Source of the DNA: Pseudomonadota bacterium
GTDB lineage: Bacteria; Pseudomonadota; Gammaproteobacteria; Steroidobacterales; Steroidobacteraceae
Assembly: GCA_021808195.1 (NCBI GenBank)
Contig: JAKBCE010000134.1
Span: 1 to 6,626 of the forward strand
Reading direction: 5' to 3'
Length of the DNA: 6,626 nucleotides
Under the pieces are notes generated by a model. It was not told the DNA's origin, did no database searches, and saw only the letters and a program-made list of their open reading frames with translations. Position 1 is the first letter of the stretch. Every line of letters starts with the position of its first letter. The translations under genes were made by a program, and so were the position numbers. This document shows, piece by piece, positions 4,027-6,626 of this stretch.

Positions 4027-6626
4027 TTAGTGAAAATCCCGCGAGCGCGTCACCAGCGCCCCGAGCAACCCGGTGCGATCGAGGAGCCGCCGGGCGATCA
4101 GGTGCGTGACGCCCTCGGCGTGCTGCAGCCGCCCGTGCACTTCGAGCAGTCGCGCCCCGAGCAGCGCCTCACGATGCGCCTGCGCGGTGCGCTCCCAAAC
4201 GATGACGTTGACCTGTCCGCTTTCATCCTCCAGCGTAATGAACGTGACGCCGCCGGCGGCCGCGGGCCGTTGACGCATCAACACGATGCCGGCGGCGCGC
4301 ACGGCGCTCCCATCCGGCCGTGCACAGACCTCCTCGGCGCTGTGCACCCCGCTGCGGCGCAGTGTCTCGCGCAGCAGCGCCAGCGGATGGCGGCCTAGCG
4401 TCAGGCCCACAGATGCGTAGTCGGCCACGATGTTCTCTCCTTCACTCGGCGCTGCGATGAGCGGTCGAGCCGCATCGGCTGAGGGAACGGGTGCCTCATC
4501 GACAGCAAGCGACGCATTCGCCGTCTCGAGCGGCAGCGGACGCTCCACGCCCGCGACGTCCCAGAAGGCCAGATGACGATTGCCGCTCAAGCCGGCGAGC
4601 GCACCGGCGGCCGCCAGCGCCTCGAGGTCGGTGCGCTCCAGTTCAGCTCGCCGGGCGAGGTCCTGCAGCCCGGCGAACGGGCTTGCAGCGCGTGCCTCGA
4701 TGAGCCGTGCCGCGCCGGCGCGCGTCAGTCCCTTGACCAGGCGCAGACCGAGCCGCAGCGCCGGCTGCGCCGCTCCGCCGGGCTCCAGGGTGCAGTCCCA
4801 CTCGCTCGCCCCGGCGTCCACCGCACGCACCTCCACGCCATGCGCGCGGGCATCGCGCACCAGTTGCGCCGGAGCGTAGAAGCCCATCGGCTGGCTGTTC
4901 AGCAGCGCGGCGGTGAACGCCGCCGGCTCGTGACACTTCAGCCAAGCCGAGTCGTACACCAGCAGCGCGAAGCTCGCCGCGTGCGACTCCGGAAAGCCGT
5001 AATCGCCGAACCCCATCATCTGCCGGTAGACCCGCTCGGCGAACTCGCTCGAGTAACCGCGCGCGGCCATGCCGTCGAGCAGCATGTCGCGGAAATGCCC
5101 GATACCGCCGCTGCGCTTCCAGGCCCCCATGGCGCGACGCAGCTGATCGGCCTGTCCCGGCGTGAAGCCCGCGGCCACCATGGCCAGCTGCATCACCTGT
5201 TCCTGGAAGATCGGCACCCCGAGGGTGCGCCGCAACACCGACTCGACGTCGCGGCTCGGATACTCGATCGGCTCGTGTCCCTGGCGGCGCCTGAGGTAGG
5301 GATGGACCATGTCGCCCTGGATGGGCCCGGGGCGCACGATCGCCACCTCGATGACCAGGTCGTAGTACGAGCGCGGTTTCAGCCGCGGCAGCATCGCCAT
5401 CTGGGCGCGCGACTCGATCTGAAACACCCCGACCGTGTCGGCTCGCGAGATCATCTCGTACACGAGCGGATCCTCCGCCGGCAGTGACCCGAGTGCGTGG
5501 TGCGTGCCCCGCAGAGTGTTGACCAGGTCGATCGCCTTGCGCAGCGCGGTGAGCATCCCGAGGGCGAGCACATCGACTTTCAGCAGACCGAGCGCATCGA
5601 GATCGTCCTTGTCCCACTGCACCACAGTGCGCTCGGGCATGGCCGCATTCTCGATCGGCACCAGCTCATCGAGCCGCCCGGCGCTGATCACCAGCCCGCC
5701 GACGTGCTGCGAGAGGTGGCGCGGAAAACCGGGAAAGCCGAGCAGCTCGCGCGCCAGCGGCACCAGCTGCGTCAGCGGCGGGCTCGCCGGATCGAACCCC
5801 GCGGCGCGCAACCGCTCGGCGAGCGCCTCGTTCCCGTCCCACCACTGCATCACCCGGGCGAGCCGGTCACAGGCCTCCGGTTCGAATCCAAACACCCGGC
5901 CCAGATCGCGCAACGCACTGCGCGAGCGGTACTGGATCACGGTGGCGGCGAGCGCAGCGCGCTCACGGCCGTACTTGGCATAGACGTACTGGATCACCTC
6001 CTCGCGCCGCTCGTGCTCGAAGTCGATATCGATGTCCGGCGGCTCGTTGCGCTCCCGGGAGATGAACCGCTCGAACAGCAGTCCCGCCCCGCGCTGCGGA
6101 TCGACTGCAGTCACCCCGAGGCAGTAGCACACCCGCGAGTTGGCCGCCGAACCGCGCCCCTGACAGAAAATGCCGCGGCCGCGCGCGAAATCGACGAGAT
6201 CGTGCACGGTGAGAAAGTACGGCTCGTAGCCGAGCTCCCCGATCAGCGCCAGTTCGTGCTCGAGGGCAGCGCGCTCGGCCGGGGGAATGCCCTCAGGCCA
6301 GCGGCGCTGCGCCCCGGCCTCGGTGAGCCGGCGCAGATAACTCGCGGGGGTCTCGCCGGCGGGCACCAGCTCGCGCGGATACTCGTAGCGCAGCTCATCG
6401 AGCGAGAACGTGCAGCGCGCCGCAATGCGCACCGTCTCGGCGGTGAGCGCCGGCGGGTAGAGCTTGGCGAGCCGCTGAGGTTCGCGCAGATAGCGTTCAC
6501 CGTTGGGATAGAGGTTCCAGCCGGCCTCCGCGACGGTCACGTTCAGGCGCACGGCCGTCAGCGCATCCTGCAGCCTTCGGCGCGCGCGCACGTGCATGTG
6601 CACATCGCCGCTGGCGACCAGCGGCA
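4027..6626 (-). CDS. dnaE2: Error-prone DNA polymerase DnaE2 (ImuC), N-terminal part outside window
   Basis: This is a PolIII-alpha-like C-family polymerase for damage-induced mutagenic translesion synthesis, usually acting with ImuA and ImuB. 865 residues are visible; the frame is open to the window edge (PLVASGDVHMHVRAR), so GTG 6603 is internal. The family usually exceeds 1000 residues, so most of the N-terminal PHP domain is missing. Residues below are numbered from 6603. The family block CQGRGSAANSRVCYCLG is at 147-163. The catalytic aspartates lie in PDIDIDF (D190, D192) and LLKVDVLALG (D344). FPRHLSQHVGG is near 293-303, ADTVGVFQIESRAQM near 388-402, YGFPESHAASFALLVY near 535-550 and ALLNSQPMGFYAPAQLV near 566-582. 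A helix-hairpin-helix region (about 620-670) and an OB-fold (about 766-840, FITLEDESGQVNVIVW) follow. The C-terminus SRDFH is typical of DnaE2. All polymerase motifs seen are intact. It would be the last gene of an imuA-imuB-dnaE2 cassette. The SOS promoter would lie outside the window. Confidence 0.96.
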   Translation of the reverse strand, partial: PLVASGDVHMHVRARRRLQDALTAVRLNVTVAEAGWNLYPNGERYLREPQRLAKLYPPALTAETVRIAARCTFSLDELRYEYPRELVPAGETPASYLRRLTEAGAQRRWPEGIPPAERAALEHELALIGELGYEPYFLTVHDLVDFARGRGIFCQGRGSAANSRVCYCLGVTAVDPQRGAGLLFERFISRERNEPPDIDIDFEHERREEVIQYVYAKYGRERAALAATVIQYRSRSALRDLGRVFGFEPEACDRLARVMQWWDGNEALAERLRAAGFDPASPPLTQLVPLARELLGFPGFPRHLSQHVGGLVISAGRLDELVPIENAAMPERTVVQWDKDDLDALGLLKVDVLALGMLTALRKAIDLVNTLRGTHHALGSLPAEDPLVYEMISRADTVGVFQIESRAQMAMLPRLKPRSYYDLVIEVAIVRPGPIQGDMVHPYLRRRQGHEPIEYPSRDVESVLRRTLGVPIFQEQVMQLAMVAAGFTPGQADQLRRAMGAWKRSGGIGHFRDMLLDGMAARGYSSEFAERVYRQMMGFGDYGFPESHAASFALLVYDSAWLKCHEPAAFTAALLNSQPMGFYAPAQLVRDARAHGVEVRAVDAGASEWDCTLEPGGAAQPALRLGLRLVKGLTRAGAARLIEARAASPFAGLQDLARRAELERTDLEALAAAGALAGLSGNRHLAFWDVAGVERPLPLETANASLAVDEAPVPSADAARPLIAAPSEGENIVADYASVGLTLGRHPLALLRETLRRSGVHSAEEVCARPDGSAVRAAGIVLMRQRPAAAGGVTFITLEDESGQVNVIVWERTAQAHREALLGARLLEVHGRLQHAEGVTHLIARRLLDRTGLLGALVTRSRDFH

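Noticed and set aside
4573..5487. 304-codon plus-strand frame
   Set aside because: Lies antisense within dnaE2, whose polymerase motifs are intact on the minus strand.
5879..5889. GGTTCGAATCC, resembling a tRNA T-arm
   Set aside because: It encodes part of DnaE2 on the other strand and no acceptor, D or anticodon arms fit around it.

Overview
The window looks like a GC-rich proteobacterial chromosome segment, most likely from a gammaproteobacterium. The support is a type II secretion (T2SS) gspE-gspF pair and an ImuC/DnaE2-type error-prone polymerase. A position near Xanthomonadales or Nevskiales is a guess from the general look of the proteins; nothing here fixes the genus. Both edges cut through genes: gspE is missing its 5' part at the left edge and dnaE2 is missing its 5' part at the right edge.

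Layout, left to right. (1) Positions 1-1710, plus strand: the C-terminal part of GspE (cytoplasmic T2SS ATPase), one base before a complete gspF (inner-membrane platform protein). (2) 1785-2042, plus strand: an 85-residue, very acidic small protein of unknown function with its own plausible promoter; the pseudopilin gene gspG that often follows gspF is not here. (3) 2043-2762: about 720 bases with no convincing gene. It contains a striking run of palindromes (2106-2278), including a perfect 18-bp one, and one weak minus-strand small ORF. (4) 2763-3083, plus strand: an unrecognised 106-residue tryptophan-rich protein with a good ribosome binding site. (5) 3186-3905, plus strand: a decayed HD-GYP domain gene (cyclic-di-GMP phosphodiesterase family). 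It is interrupted by an in-frame TGA and has lost two metal-ligand histidines. (6) 3906-4026: a short gap with a 9-bp-stem hairpin between convergent genes. (7) 4027-6626, minus strand: DnaE2/ImuC without its N-terminal PHP region.

The edges hold recognisable conserved functions: protein secretion on the left and SOS mutagenic translesion synthesis on the right. The roughly 2 kb between them reads as an accessory or decaying stretch with a pseudogene, an orphan gene and non-coding symmetric DNA. The items most worth a second look are the palindrome cluster, the HD-GYP pseudogene with three independent lesions, and a GspE whose usual four-cysteine zinc module has no cysteines. I see no CRISPR array, insertion sequence, rRNA or tRNA gene, and no complete new multi-gene system.
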